A DNA stretch of 64,000 bases from Candidatus Anaerostipes excrementavium (GCA_019114985.1 DXEM01000005.1:36790-100789), one strand, 5' to 3'. Positions 45,352 through 55,057 are shown, numbered from the stretch's first letter. A program made the numbers and translations. Notes: generated from the letters alone by a model not told the origin.

Positions 45352-45807
45352 ATGGCACGTAAAGACAGAATGGGGAATAGGAGAACAAGAGAACAGCGTG
45401 CGGTACGTCGTATTCCGTGGATTGTATTCGATCGTGATCAAGTTCATAATTTTGATCAGATTATCAGTGATGCAGAAAAAAGTGGAATTAATGTAGGATG
45501 GTCGAATCCATGCTTTGAAATCTGGATGTTCGCTTACTTTGGAAGAATGCCGGTTATTTCTGAATCATGGACGTGTTGTTCAAAATTTAGCAAACTATAT
45601 AAGACAAAAACTGGTCAGAATTATTCTAAAGCAGATTTGGATATGTACCGGCGCCTCCGTCAACATGGAGATGAAAATAAAGCACTGCAAATTGCTGCTC
45701 AGAAATATCAACAGTGCATAAGAGAAGGTAAAAATACTCCATCAAAAATGTGTCCGGCAACAACGGTATATAAATTGGTGGGTGAAATCCGAAAAAAGAC
45801 GGAATAA
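45352..45807 (+). CDS. RloB family protein lacking the first TOPRIM motif (internally deleted)
   Basis: 151 residues against about 200 or more for RloB. The basic N-terminus (MARKDRMGNRRTREQRAVRR) and the C-terminal half (IVFDRDQVHNF with Asp27/Asp29, SNPCFEIWMFAYFG, CPATTVYKLV) are normal for the family. The block that should come between them, with the EGxxTEpxYF motif and its catalytic Glu, is missing: residue 22 runs straight into the second motif. The reading frame is intact and has an excellent AGGAGG, so the protein is probably made but is likely not a working nuclease. Confidence 0.8.
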   Translation: MARKDRMGNRRTREQRAVRRIPWIVFDRDQVHNFDQIISDAEKSGINVGWSNPCFEIWMFAYFGRMPVISESWTCCSKFSKLYKTKTGQNYSKADLDMYRRLRQHGDENKALQIAAQKYQQCIREGKNTPSKMCPATTVYKLVGEIRKKTE

Positions 45808-45820
45808 CGTTTTCAACGAA

Positions 45821-46696
45821 TCAGCATTGTTCGCTTAAATATTGGGATATTAAGTTGAGAAAGCGTTTTAAAACCGGATGTTTATGGTCGTCTCGGTAAT
45901 AGATCCCAAAAGAAATCTTTGGAAGATCTGTTACAGGGATATAGCACACGCCTGATTCTCTCGCCGGAGGAATATCAAAATATAAAGTATATCCCATTTG
46001 AGCTTTTACAAGAGCAAGTGCTTCATCGATACCTTCGGTCATCAACCGTTGTTCTGGTGATAAATTCAAAAAAACCTGATTCTGGACAGCAAAAACACTG
46101 TCTGGAATCTGACGTGGAGAGCATCCAATGAAATTTCCGCTTAGTTGTTTCGTTGTAAGCGATGAATGCTGGGCGAGAGGATGTTCCGGAGAGCAGATGC
46201 AGGCCATCGGTGCCAGAGAAAGTTTCTGAAAGAAAAGAGAGGAACTTCTCTGGTTATTTTTTGTGCCTAAAGTTGCGGTGATTTGACTGTTTTCTACCAT
46301 ATTAAAAATAGAAGGAAAAGGAATCTGATGGATGGAAGGGCGCAGCAGAGGAAACTCTTTCGCTAACTGTTCCAAAACCGGCGGCAGCAGATTCAATTCC
46401 ATATGGTTATGACACCCTAATTCAAAAGAAATGAGACGTTCATTTCTGCCCAAGCGTTCCTTTGCGGATAAAGCAGTCTTTAAAATCAGATGAGCATCTG
46501 CGAGAAATAGAAGACCTTCCTGAGTCAGCGTTACATTTCGGCTTGTCCGATGGAATAATTTTACCTCCAGCTCTTCTTCCAGATTGTGGATTTGATGACT
46601 CACTGCTGGCTGTGTAATTTTGAGTACTTTGGATGCTTTTGAAAAATTCAGGTGTTCTGCTACGGTAACGAAACATTCTAATTGCACGGTATTCAT
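45821..46696 (-). CDS. LysR family transcriptional regulator
   Basis: 291 residues. N-terminal helix-turn-helix MNTVQLECFVTVAEHLNFSK then SKVLKITQPAVSHQIHNLEE, and a substrate-binding domain beginning ISFELGCHNHMELNLLPP. The start at 46696 is set by GGAAGGAA upstream; the longer frame to 46804 has no support. It is divergent from the two-gene ABC exporter and is its likely regulator, possibly sensing a drug or metabolite exported by it. Confidence 0.88.
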   Translation of the reverse strand: MNTVQLECFVTVAEHLNFSKASKVLKITQPAVSHQIHNLEEELEVKLFHRTSRNVTLTQEGLLFLADAHLILKTALSAKERLGRNERLISFELGCHNHMELNLLPPVLEQLAKEFPLLRPSIHQIPFPSIFNMVENSQITATLGTKNNQRSSSLFFQKLSLAPMACICSPEHPLAQHSSLTTKQLSGNFIGCSPRQIPDSVFAVQNQVFLNLSPEQRLMTEGIDEALALVKAQMGYTLYFDIPPARESGVCYIPVTDLPKISFGIYYRDDHKHPVLKRFLNLISQYLSEQC

Positions 46697-46959
46697 AATA
46701 ATTTCCTTCCATTTACAATCGGTGTGCCTGACAAAATAATTGAACAACTTTATTGATTGTATCATCTTTATTTTAAGGGCGCAAGACAAGATATAACAAA
46801 ACAAAATAGATAACTATAAATCTTTTTTATAGAATATAAGATATTTGAATTTCACATTTGGAGCAATTCGCATTAAAATCTTTTATGGGCAAATAAATAA
46901 TTAGGCGGCGAACAATTTTGTCCCGAACAAATCCAAACAAAGAAGGAGGTATATCTGCC

Positions 46960-48699
46960 GTGAAAAAAATCTTACAACAACTGAAACAGTATAAGCGGGA
47001 CACCTTTCTATGTATTGGTCTGACTGCACTTGAAGTAATTATGGAGATCTTAATGCCGTTTGTTACCGCTATGGTCATAGATAAAGGACTGGAAGCCGGT
47101 AATCTGCCGGCTGTCTATCGTTTTGGCGCTGTAATGATAGTTATGGCTATTTTGAGCCTGATATTTGGAGCTCTGGCAGGAGGCAAAGCCGCCAGCGCTG
47201 CGTCTGGATTATCTGCCAATTTGCGAGAAGCGATCTATGCGAATATTCAAACATTTTCATTTTCCAATATTGATAAATTCAGCGTGCCTGGCCTGGTGAC
47301 CCGAATGACTACCGATATTACCAATGTACAAAATGCATTTATGATGGTGATCCGAGTAGCAGTACGTGCACCGCTGAATCTGGTCTTTAGCTTTGTTATG
47401 TGTATGATCATCAGTCCGCGTTTAAGTGCGATGTTTTTGATCGCCGTTGTATTTCTTGTTATCGTGATTGGTTTGATCATGGTGGTCACATTAAAAATCT
47501 TTAATCAGGTTTTTCGCAGATATGATGATTTGAATGCCAGTGTTCAGGAAAATATATCTGCAATAAGAGTCGTAAAAGCCTTTGTTCGTGAAGATCATGA
47601 GAATTTGAAATTTTCAAAAGCATCCAAAATGCTTTACGATCTTTCGGTAAAAGCAGAGAGTCTTTTGGCGTTTAACAATCCGGCAATGATGGTTGCTGTT
47701 TATTTCTGCATCATCTCCGTATCATGGTTCGGCGCTCAGTTTATCGTTGGAGGAACGATGACGACCGGAGATCTTACGAGTCTGTTTAGTTATATTATGT
47801 CACTTTTAATGAGTTTGATGATGCTTTCTATGGTCGTTGTTATGATCAGTATGTCTCTGGCCAGTATTCGGCGTATCAGTGAAGTATTGAATGAAACCCC
47901 GGATCTGAAAGACCCGGAAAATCCGGTGATGACAGTAGCGGATGGACGGATTGATTTTGACCATGTGAATTTTTCTTACAAACATGGGAGCGGAAAGAAT
48001 GCATTATCAGACATCGATCTTCATATAAAAAGCGGAGAAACAATCGGTGTCATTGGGGGAACAGGAGCCGGAAAAAGCAGCCTTGTCAATTTGATTTGCC
48101 GTTTGTACGATGTTGATGATGGCTCCGTTTCTGTGGGCGGCGTTGATGTTCGGAAATATGACACAGAAGTTCTGCGTGATCAGGTTTCCGTTGTGCTGCA
48201 GAAAAATACACTTTTTTCCGGAACGATTCTTGACAATCTTCGCTGGGGAAATCCGGATGCGACAGATGAAGAATGTATCGAAGCCTGTATAGCAGCATGT
48301 GCAGATGAGTTTATTGATCGGATGCCGAAGGGTTATCAGACAAAGATTGAACGAGGCGGGGCGAATGTTTCCGGCGGACAGAAACAGCGGCTATGCATTG
48401 CCAGAGCTTTGCTTAAAAAACCGAAAGTATTAATTCTGGATGATTCTACCAGTGCAGTTGATACAGCAACAGATGCCAGTATCCGAGCGGCATTTGCAAG
48501 ACAGATTCCGGGTACGACAAAGATTATCATTGCTCAGCGTATTTCCAGTGTTGAATCTGCGGATCGGATTCTTGTATTGGATGAAGGTAAGATCAACGCT
48601 TTCGATACCCATGAGAATTTACTGAAAGAAAACGAGATTTATCAGGAAATCTATCATTCACAGCTGGAAGGCAGCGGTGATTTTGATCAGCCTGCATAA
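46960..48699 (+). CDS. ABC exporter half-transporter A (degenerate ATP site), type IV
   Basis: 579 residues: six-helix ABC_membrane domain, then an ATPase with Walker A GGTGAGKSS, signature VSGGQKQR and Walker B VLILDDSTSAVDT. The residue after the Walker B Asp is Asp, not the catalytic Glu, which marks the degenerate-site subunit of a heterodimeric exporter (BmrC/TM287-like). The start is the GTG at 46960, placed by GAAGGAGG 10 bases upstream. It is immediately followed by the partner subunit. Confidence 0.9.
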   Translation: MKKILQQLKQYKRDTFLCIGLTALEVIMEILMPFVTAMVIDKGLEAGNLPAVYRFGAVMIVMAILSLIFGALAGGKAASAASGLSANLREAIYANIQTFSFSNIDKFSVPGLVTRMTTDITNVQNAFMMVIRVAVRAPLNLVFSFVMCMIISPRLSAMFLIAVVFLVIVIGLIMVVTLKIFNQVFRRYDDLNASVQENISAIRVVKAFVREDHENLKFSKASKMLYDLSVKAESLLAFNNPAMMVAVYFCIISVSWFGAQFIVGGTMTTGDLTSLFSYIMSLLMSLMMLSMVVVMISMSLASIRRISEVLNETPDLKDPENPVMTVADGRIDFDHVNFSYKHGSGKNALSDIDLHIKSGETIGVIGGTGAGKSSLVNLICRLYDVDDGSVSVGGVDVRKYDTEVLRDQVSVVLQKNTLFSGTILDNLRWGNPDATDEECIEACIAACADEFIDRMPKGYQTKIERGGANVSGGQKQRLCIARALLKKPKVLILDDSTSAVDTATDASIRAAFARQIPGTTKIIIAQRISSVESADRILVLDEGKINAFDTHENLLKENEIYQEIYHSQLEGSGDFDQPA

Positions 48700-48726
48700 A
48701 TGAATAGGAAGGAGGAAAATGGATTC

Positions 48727-50613
48727 ATGAAAAAGAAAAAGACAAAGGCTCAGTTTCGTTCCGCTTCAGATATTATCAAGCGGGTTATTCAATATATGCT
48801 TCATTATTATAAAATCCCATTTTTGCTGGTGATTGCCTGTATTTTGATTACGGCAGTTGCAACAGTAGTCGGCGCCACCTTCCCGCAGAAATTAGTGGAC
48901 GATTATATTACACCGATGCTTGCAAATGGTTCCAATGATTTTAGCAGCCTTGCATCTGATTTGGTTCAGCTGGCATGCGTTATGGCAATAGGTGTTGTTA
49001 CAGCATTTGCTTATAACAGGATTATGGTCAATGTAAGCCAGGGTACAATGCGTCATCTGAGAGACGACTTGTTCCGAAAGATGGAGGCGCTGCCAATTAA
49101 ATATTTTGATACTCATGCCCATGGTGATATTATGTCTGTTTATACCAATGACGTCGATACGCTAAGGCAGCTATTGAGCCAGAGTATTCCACAGATTATT
49201 AATTCCGTAATCACAATGACTGCTACGTTGGTCACAATGATCGTGTTAAATCCTATTTTAACGATTATTTCGATTTTGACAGCATTGGTTATGTTATCGG
49301 TGACAAAAAATTTCTCCAGCCTGTCCGGACGTTACTATGTTCATCAGCAGGTTGATTTGGGAAAAGTAGATGGCTTCATTGAGGAGATGTTGGATGGACA
49401 AAAGGTCGTAAAAGTCTTTTGTCATGAGGAAGCCGCGATGGCAGATTTCCATAAAGTTAATGAAAGGCTTAGGAACAGCACAAATAAAGCGAACGGATAT
49501 GCCAACCTTTTAATGCCGGTAAATGCCAATATTGGATGGATCAGTTATGTGCTGATGGCAATCGTGGGAGCGATTTTAGGTATCAATGGACTGGCAGGAG
49601 TCACGATCGGTACGGTCGTTACCTTTGTCGGTTTGAACAAAAGTTTTACGAACCCGATTACCCAGGTCAGCCAGCAGATTAACTTTGTTGTCAATGCCGC
49701 AGCCGGCGCTCAGCGTGTTTTTGATTTGATGGATCAGGAACCGGAAGCGGACGAAGGTTATGTTGAGCTGGTCAATGCAAAAGAAGATCGAGACGGCAAT
49801 TTGATCGAATCTTCCACACGGACCAATGTGTGGGCGTGGAAGCATCCGCATAAAGCTGACGGAACGATTACTTATCACAAAGTGGAAGGAAGTCTTGTTT
49901 TAGATGACGTAGATTTTGGATATACAGATGACAAGATGGTTCTGCATAATATCACACTTTTTGCTCAGCCGGGACAAAAGATTGCCTTCGTAGGTGCGAC
50001 GGGAGCAGGAAAGACGACCATTACGAATCTGATCAACCGTTTTTATGATATTGCGGACGGAAAGATTCGTTATGACGGCATCAACATCAATAAGATTAGA
50101 AAGTCAGACCTGCGCCGTTCCTTGGGAATTGTGCTGCAAGATACCCATTTATTCACCGGAACTGTCATGGACAATATCCGTTACGGAAAATTGGATGCGA
50201 CAGACGAAGAGTGCATCAATGCGGCGAAACTCGCCAATGCAGATGGGTTTATTGGGCGTTTGCCGGATGGTTATCAGACGATGCTGACCGGAGACGGCGC
50301 AAATCTAAGCCAGGGACAAAGACAGCTTCTTGCCATTGCCCGTGCAGCAGTAGCAGATCCGCCTGCGCTGATTTTGGATGAGGCAACTTCCTCGATTGAT
50401 ACCCGTACAGAAAAACTGGTACAGGAAGGTATGGACGCATTGATGAAAGGACGTACGACTTTTGTGATCGCCCATCGTCTTTCCACGGTCAAGAATTCTG
50501 ATTGTATTATGGTTATGGAGCAAGGTCGGATTATTGAACGTGGTACTCACGATGAGCTGATCGATGCGAAAGGAAAATATTATCAATTGTATACAGGAAA
50601 TTTTGCTGAATAA
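48727..50613 (+). CDS. ABC exporter half-transporter B (canonical ATP site), type IV
   Basis: 628 residues: a basic N-terminus, six membrane helices, a linker insert (QEPEADEGYVEL region, about 345-395), then ATPase motifs Walker A GATGAGKTT, signature LSQGQRQL, and Walker B LILDEATSSIDT with catalytic Glu, plus His switch VIAHRLS. With the preceding gene it forms a heterodimeric multidrug or lipid exporter. ATG 48727 lies 11 bases after AAGGAGG; the in-frame ATG at 48700 is the alternative. Confidence 0.9.
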   Translation: MKKKKTKAQFRSASDIIKRVIQYMLHYYKIPFLLVIACILITAVATVVGATFPQKLVDDYITPMLANGSNDFSSLASDLVQLACVMAIGVVTAFAYNRIMVNVSQGTMRHLRDDLFRKMEALPIKYFDTHAHGDIMSVYTNDVDTLRQLLSQSIPQIINSVITMTATLVTMIVLNPILTIISILTALVMLSVTKNFSSLSGRYYVHQQVDLGKVDGFIEEMLDGQKVVKVFCHEEAAMADFHKVNERLRNSTNKANGYANLLMPVNANIGWISYVLMAIVGAILGINGLAGVTIGTVVTFVGLNKSFTNPITQVSQQINFVVNAAAGAQRVFDLMDQEPEADEGYVELVNAKEDRDGNLIESSTRTNVWAWKHPHKADGTITYHKVEGSLVLDDVDFGYTDDKMVLHNITLFAQPGQKIAFVGATGAGKTTITNLINRFYDIADGKIRYDGININKIRKSDLRRSLGIVLQDTHLFTGTVMDNIRYGKLDATDEECINAAKLANADGFIGRLPDGYQTMLTGDGANLSQGQRQLLAIARAAVADPPALILDEATSSIDTRTEKLVQEGMDALMKGRTTFVIAHRLSTVKNSDCIMVMEQGRIIERGTHDELIDAKGKYYQLYTGNFAE

Positions 50614-50659
50614 ATGAGCAGAATTCAAAAAGAGGTCACAGAAGACCTATGAGATGCTT

Positions 50660-50707
50660 CCCCTTAAGCAGATAAGGTAATCACCAAATATGCTTAAGGG
50701 GTTTTTT
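50660..50707 (+). terminator. Strong Rho-independent terminator
   Basis: CCCCTTAAGCA (50660-50670) pairs perfectly with TGCTTAAGGGG (50691-50701), followed by six T. The 20-base loop is large. Confidence 0.88.
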
Positions 50708-50806
50708 GATGCAAAAAAGAAACTATCCCAAAACCAGATAGCGTGGTAAAATAATATTTAGAAACAAAGTATGCCGTCGATCAATAGACAGCGGAATGGA
50801 GATTCT

Positions 50807-52189
50807 ATGAAAACAAAAACGAATGGGAATAAATTTGAAATTGATATGTGCAATGGGTCGATCATGGACAAGCTGATTTCTTTTTCTCTTCCGTTGATGC
50901 TCTCCAGTATCCTGCAGCTGATGTTTAATGCGGTGGATATCATCGTTGTAGGAAGATTCAGCGGAAGACAAGCTCTTGCAGCGGTAGGCTCTACGACAGC
51001 TTTGATCAATATTTTTACAAATTTGTTTATTGGAATTTCTCTTGGAGCCAATGTCCTGGCGGCAAGATATTTTGCGGCAGGACGTGACAAAGAAATGTCA
51101 GAAGCAGTACATACGGCAATCACACTTGCACTGATCAGCGGAATTATGATGGCGTTCATTGGAATCGGGGCATCTGGTTTCGCACTTCGTTTAATGGATA
51201 CGCCGAGTGATGTAATCGGACAATCTGCGATTTATATGCGGATCTATTTTATGGGGATGCCATTTTTTATGCTTTACAATTATGGCGCCGCGATTTTAAG
51301 AGCGGTAGGAGATACAAAAAGGCCATTGCTTTTTCTGATTGCAGCCGGTATGGCGAATGTGGCGCTGGATTTATTGCTGGTCATTGCAGTACCCTTGGGC
51401 GTAGCCGGTGTGGCAATTGGAACCGTAGCTTCACAGCTGGTTTCTTCTCTTCTTGTTCTTCGGTGTCTTTACAAAGCGGAGAGCAGTTATCAGCTTCGAT
51501 TTTCTAAGCTTACGGTAAAAATAGAATATTTAAAACGTATTTTTCAGGTAGGAATTCCTGCCGGTATCCAGAGCACGGTCATTAATTTTTCCAATGCGAT
51601 GCTGCAGTCCTCGGTTAATTCATTCGGAGCCACGGCGATGGCAGGCTATACAGCTGCCAATAATATTCTGGGATTTTTATATGTATCAGTGAATGCAGTA
51701 ACGCAGGCGTGCATGAGCTTTACCAGTCAAAATTACAGCGTGGGCAAACAAAAAAGAATGGACCGTGTGTTTTTAGATTGCATCATTTTATCAGCTGGTG
51801 CAGCAGCATTTCTAGGTGTTGGAGCCTATGTGTTTGGATCCAGACTCCTGCAAATTTACACGGCGGATATGGATGTCATTCAATGTGGATTGGAAATCTT
51901 GTCCATTACTACGGTTCCCTATTTTCTGTGTGGCATCATGGATCTGATTCCGGGAGCGCTTCGCGGGATGGGACATTCTGCTGTACCAATGATTTTATCA
52001 ATCATCGGAACGGTAGGTACCAGAATCCTATGGATCTATGGATTCTTCCCACAGCATAGATCACTGCATTTTCTCTTTATCTCTTATCCGGGATCGTGGA
52101 TCTTTACGATTCTTATGCAGGCCGTTTGTTTTTACTTTGTGCGAAAACAATGTATTTTGCATTTGAATAACCGGAAAGGAATTGCATAG
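50807..52189 (+). CDS. MATE family efflux transporter
   Basis: 460 residues, about 12 membrane helices in two MatE halves. N-terminal half: MDKLISFSLPLMLSSILQLM and VDIIVVGRFSGRQALAAVG; the LGANVLAARYFAAGRDKEMS loop is typical (motifs quoted in parts). It exports cationic drugs or toxins in exchange for Na+ or H+. ATG 50807 has GGAG six bases upstream; an ATG at 50771 lacks one. Confidence 0.9.
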   Translation: MKTKTNGNKFEIDMCNGSIMDKLISFSLPLMLSSILQLMFNAVDIIVVGRFSGRQALAAVGSTTALINIFTNLFIGISLGANVLAARYFAAGRDKEMSEAVHTAITLALISGIMMAFIGIGASGFALRLMDTPSDVIGQSAIYMRIYFMGMPFFMLYNYGAAILRAVGDTKRPLLFLIAAGMANVALDLLLVIAVPLGVAGVAIGTVASQLVSSLLVLRCLYKAESSYQLRFSKLTVKIEYLKRIFQVGIPAGIQSTVINFSNAMLQSSVNSFGATAMAGYTAANNILGFLYVSVNAVTQACMSFTSQNYSVGKQKRMDRVFLDCIILSAGAAAFLGVGAYVFGSRLLQIYTADMDVIQCGLEILSITTVPYFLCGIMDLIPGALRGMGHSAVPMILSIIGTVGTRILWIYGFFPQHRSLHFLFISYPGSWIFTILMQAVCFYFVRKQCILHLNNRKGIA

Positions 52190-52198
52190 AACAAAAAA

Positions 52199-52245
52199 AG
52201 AGACGTCAGTCAAAAATTACTTTGACGAACGTCTCTGTTTTGTTT
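52199..52245. terminator. Bidirectional terminator between MATE gene and purC
   Basis: AGAGACGT (52199-52206) pairs with ACGTCTCT (52229-52236), with an inner GTCAAA/TTTGAC stem. T-rich on the right for the MATE gene and A-rich on the left, giving T on the minus strand for purC. Confidence 0.85.
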
Positions 52246-53110
52246 ATAAATCTTTTCCTGTCAGCATCTTATATGCCTGGAGATATTTTTCAACAGTTTT
52301 ATCAACGATTTCCTGTGGGAGTTCCCAGTCGTGTTCGTTTTCTTTTAACCAGTCACGGGCAAACTGTTTATCGAAAGATGGCTGTCCGTGTCCCGGCTCG
52401 TAGCTGTCTGCCGGCCAGAAGCGGGAGCTGTCAGGAGTCAGCATCTCATCACCGAGGATGATATTTCCATCTTCATCCAGACCAAACTCAAATTTCGTAT
52501 CTGCGATGATGATGCCGTGACTCAATGCATAATCTGCACATTTCTTATATAATGCGATGGTATAGTCACGAAGCTTCTCGGCATATTCCTGTCCTTTTCC
52601 CGGGAATTCCTTTTCCAGCACGTCAATGCTCTGTTCAAAAGAAATGTTCTCATCATGATCACCGATTTCTGCTTTTGTAGAAGGAGTATAAATCGGTTCC
52701 GGCAGTTTGTCAGATTCTTTCAAGCCTTCCGGAAGTGTGATGCCGCATACCGTACCGTTTTCCTGATAGCTGTTCCAGCCGCTTCCTGTGATATAGCCGC
52801 GGACGATGCATTCGATTGGCAGCATGTTTAATTTACGGCACATCATGCTGTTTCCATCAAATTTCTCCTGCTGGAAGTATTTCGGCATGTCTTTTACATC
52901 TACAGAGATCATATGGTTTGGCAGGATATCTTCTGTCATATCGAACCAGAATTTAGACATCTGTGTCAAAACAGTTCCTTTTTTCGTTACATTATTTTTT
53001 AAAATCACATCAAAACAGCTAATACGATCGGTAGCAACCATGATCAGGCTGTCGCCGTTATCATAGATCTCACGTACTTTCCCTTCTTTGATCGGTTTTA
53101 ATTCTTCCAT
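52244..53110 (-). CDS. purC: Phosphoribosylaminoimidazole-succinocarboxamide synthase
   Basis: 288 residues. The SAICAR synthetase fold shows KEGKVREIYDNGDSLIMVATD, SCFDVIL, RKLNMLPIECIVRGYITGSG and DTKFEFGLDEDGNIIL (quoted in pieces). It joins aspartate to CAIR in purine synthesis. GAGG lies 8 bases upstream of the ATG. It stands alone here, between unrelated genes and apart from other pur genes. Confidence 0.95.
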   Translation of the reverse strand: MEELKPIKEGKVREIYDNGDSLIMVATDRISCFDVILKNNVTKKGTVLTQMSKFWFDMTEDILPNHMISVDVKDMPKYFQQEKFDGNSMMCRKLNMLPIECIVRGYITGSGWNSYQENGTVCGITLPEGLKESDKLPEPIYTPSTKAEIGDHDENISFEQSIDVLEKEFPGKGQEYAEKLRDYTIALYKKCADYALSHGIIIADTKFEFGLDEDGNIILGDEMLTPDSSRFWPADSYEPGHGQPSFDKQFARDWLKENEHDWELPQEIVDKTVEKYLQAYKMLTGKDL

Positions 53111-53267
53111 TCTTATTACCTCACTTATCCAATGTTAAAAAGTTCATGAAGATATGAAAATCTTCTTTTCCTCTATTAATATACGGTAAATGAAAGAAAA
53201 AATAAAGATGAAATCAAAAGAAAGTACAAAATAAAAGGAAGATAGATGATAGTTGTGAAAATTATAC

Positions 53268-53291
53268 AAAAAAAATGCCTTTTTTTAGGCA
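53268..53291 (-). terminator. Small minus-strand hairpin with T8 tail, between purC and the PTS operon
   Basis: On the minus strand TGCCT, six A, AGGCA, then eight T. It is a weak 5-bp intrinsic terminator or attenuator for leftward RNA entering the purC leader. The rest of the 295-base gap holds no gene. Confidence 0.4.
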
Positions 53292-53315
53292 CAATCATGA
53301 AAGTGATCGAATGAA

Positions 53316-53344
53316 TTGACAAACTTAAAAAGATATGATATTGT
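53316..53344 (+). promoter_or_regulatory. Promoter of the cellobiose-type PTS operon
   Basis: TTGACA (53316-53321), a 17-bp spacer and TATTGT (53339-53344). Confidence 0.7.
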
Positions 53345-53350
53345 CTAAAT

Positions 53351-53364
53351 AAAGATATATCTTT
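53351..53364. promoter_or_regulatory. 14-bp palindrome at the PTS operon start site, possible operator
   Basis: AAAGATATATCTTT is a perfect palindrome placed at the expected transcription start, where a bound repressor would block initiation. The GntR/UTRA protein at 57877 is a candidate, without direct evidence. Confidence 0.35.
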
Positions 53365-53405
53365 TAGAACCAAAAAACATATTTTATGAGAAAGAAGGAT
53401 TACAA

Positions 53406-54722
53406 ATGGGAGGAAACAACAAATTTATTGACAAGTTTTCTAACGTAGCCATGCGTGTCGGAGGGCAGATTCATTTAAAAGCGCTGCGAGATACCTTTGC
53501 AACGATTATGCCGCTTTATATTTTGGCTGGTCTGGCTGTTTTAGTAAACAATGTCGTGCTTCCGTTTATTTTGAAAGGAGCAGCACTGGAAAATGCACAG
53601 TATTGGGGAACGGTTATCACAAACGGAACTTTAAATATTTCAGGACTTTTGGTTGCGCCAATCGTAGCTTATATGCTTTCACAGAGCCGAAGATTTGAAA
53701 ATCCGCTTGCAGCAGCGCTGATCGCACTTTCCAGTCTGGTTGTAATGATGCCGAATGTTTTAGAAGTGACACCGTTAAATGCAGAAAAAGCAGTTGCGAC
53801 AACAGGAGTACTCGGATATAGCAACATTGGAACGACAGGATTATTTGCAGGAATTATCATCGGTTTGATTACCGCAGAATTATTCATCAATATTTCCAGT
53901 ATTGATAAATTAAAGATTAAGCTTGGAGATAATATTCCGCTGGCTGTTTCAAATTCATTCAACGTTTTGATTCCGGTTATCCTTGTATTGGCATTCTGGG
54001 GAATTATATCTACGATTTTATATGTTTCATTTGATACAAATTTAGTTGCATTGATTTCACAATTTATTCAGGAGCCATTAAGAAAAGTAAATACAAGTTT
54101 GGTTGGCGTATTGTTCTTATACAGCCTTGGAAACTTTTTGTTTACCCTTGGAATTCACCAGACAGTTATTTACGGAACATTGCTGGAGCCATTGCTGATT
54201 GCAAATATCAACGAAAATATGCTGGCATATGCAAACCATCAGGCGATTCCGAATATCATGAACGTTGCTTTTGTTCCTACATTTGGAATGATCGGAGGAT
54301 CCGGATCAACCATCGTACTTATAATCGTTACTCTCTTATTCAGTAAAAACAAAGTATCAAAGAGTATTGCAAAATTAGGACTTGCACCTGGTATCTTCAA
54401 CATCAATGAACCGATCATCTTCGGTTATCCGATCGTATATAATATTGCACTGATGATTCCATTTGTGCTTTTGCCGGCAATCGGAATTGCTGTTGCATAC
54501 GCGGCTACGGCGATTGGTTTTATGAATCCTTGTGTAGTATATATTCCATGGACAACCCCGCCCCTTGTAAATGCTTATTTAGCAACAGCAGGAGATTGGA
54601 GAGCCGTCATCGTACAGCTGCTTATTATCATAATCGGAGTATTATTATATCTGCCGTTTGTTAAGATCAATGACAAAATTGTGGAAAAACAGATGACAGA
54701 AGGAGAAGCAGAAGAAGCTTAA
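53406..54722 (+). CDS. PTS lactose/cellobiose-type EIIC permease
   Basis: 438 residues, about ten membrane helices, of the Lac/Cel family (CelB-like). MRVGGQIHLKALRDTFATIM and the PGIFNINEPIIFGYPIV stretch carry the sugar-binding His/Glu region of this family. It imports a beta-glucoside or oligosaccharide as its 6-phosphate. First gene of a five-gene operon with EIIB, EIIA, ROK kinase and GH1 enzyme. Confidence 0.92.
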   Translation: MGGNNKFIDKFSNVAMRVGGQIHLKALRDTFATIMPLYILAGLAVLVNNVVLPFILKGAALENAQYWGTVITNGTLNISGLLVAPIVAYMLSQSRRFENPLAAALIALSSLVVMMPNVLEVTPLNAEKAVATTGVLGYSNIGTTGLFAGIIIGLITAELFINISSIDKLKIKLGDNIPLAVSNSFNVLIPVILVLAFWGIISTILYVSFDTNLVALISQFIQEPLRKVNTSLVGVLFLYSLGNFLFTLGIHQTVIYGTLLEPLLIANINENMLAYANHQAIPNIMNVAFVPTFGMIGGSGSTIVLIIVTLLFSKNKVSKSIAKLGLAPGIFNINEPIIFGYPIVYNIALMIPFVLLPAIGIAVAYAATAIGFMNPCVVYIPWTTPPLVNAYLATAGDWRAVIVQLLIIIIGVLLYLPFVKINDKIVEKQMTEGEAEEA

Positions 54723-54745
54723 AATTATTTAGGAGGAGTTCGATC

Positions 54746-55051
54746 ATGAAAAATATTTTATTGGTATGTAATGCAGGAATGTCAACAAGTTTGCTGGTAC
54801 AGAAAATGCAGGCAGCAGCAAAAGAAGCAGGAATCGAAGCAAAGATTGGAGCGAAATCTGTGGCAGAAGCTGCAAACGAAGTAGATCAGGCCGACGTTCT
54901 TTTGTTAGGGCCTCAGGTGGGATACCAGAAAGCCGAAATGGAAAAGATCTCTAACGGCAGAATCCCGGTTGAAGTCATTGATATGAGAGATTATGGAACA
55001 ATGAACGGAAAGAAAGTTCTTCAATTTGCTTTAGATTTAATAGGAGAATAG
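54746..55051 (+). CDS. PTS lactose/cellobiose-type EIIB
   Basis: 101 residues; the active-site Cys8 lies in LLVCNAGMSTSLLV, the classic Cel EIIB loop. It receives phosphate from EIIA and gives it to the incoming sugar. AGGAGG precedes the ATG. Confidence 0.95.
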   Translation: MKNILLVCNAGMSTSLLVQKMQAAAKEAGIEAKIGAKSVAEAANEVDQADVLLLGPQVGYQKAEMEKISNGRIPVEVIDMRDYGTMNGKKVLQFALDLIGE

Positions 55052-55057
55052 TTTGTT

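Noticed and set aside
52244..53405. Purine riboswitch before purC
   Set aside because: The three-way junction core bases of the purine aptamer are not visible in the purC leader; only small hairpins are present.
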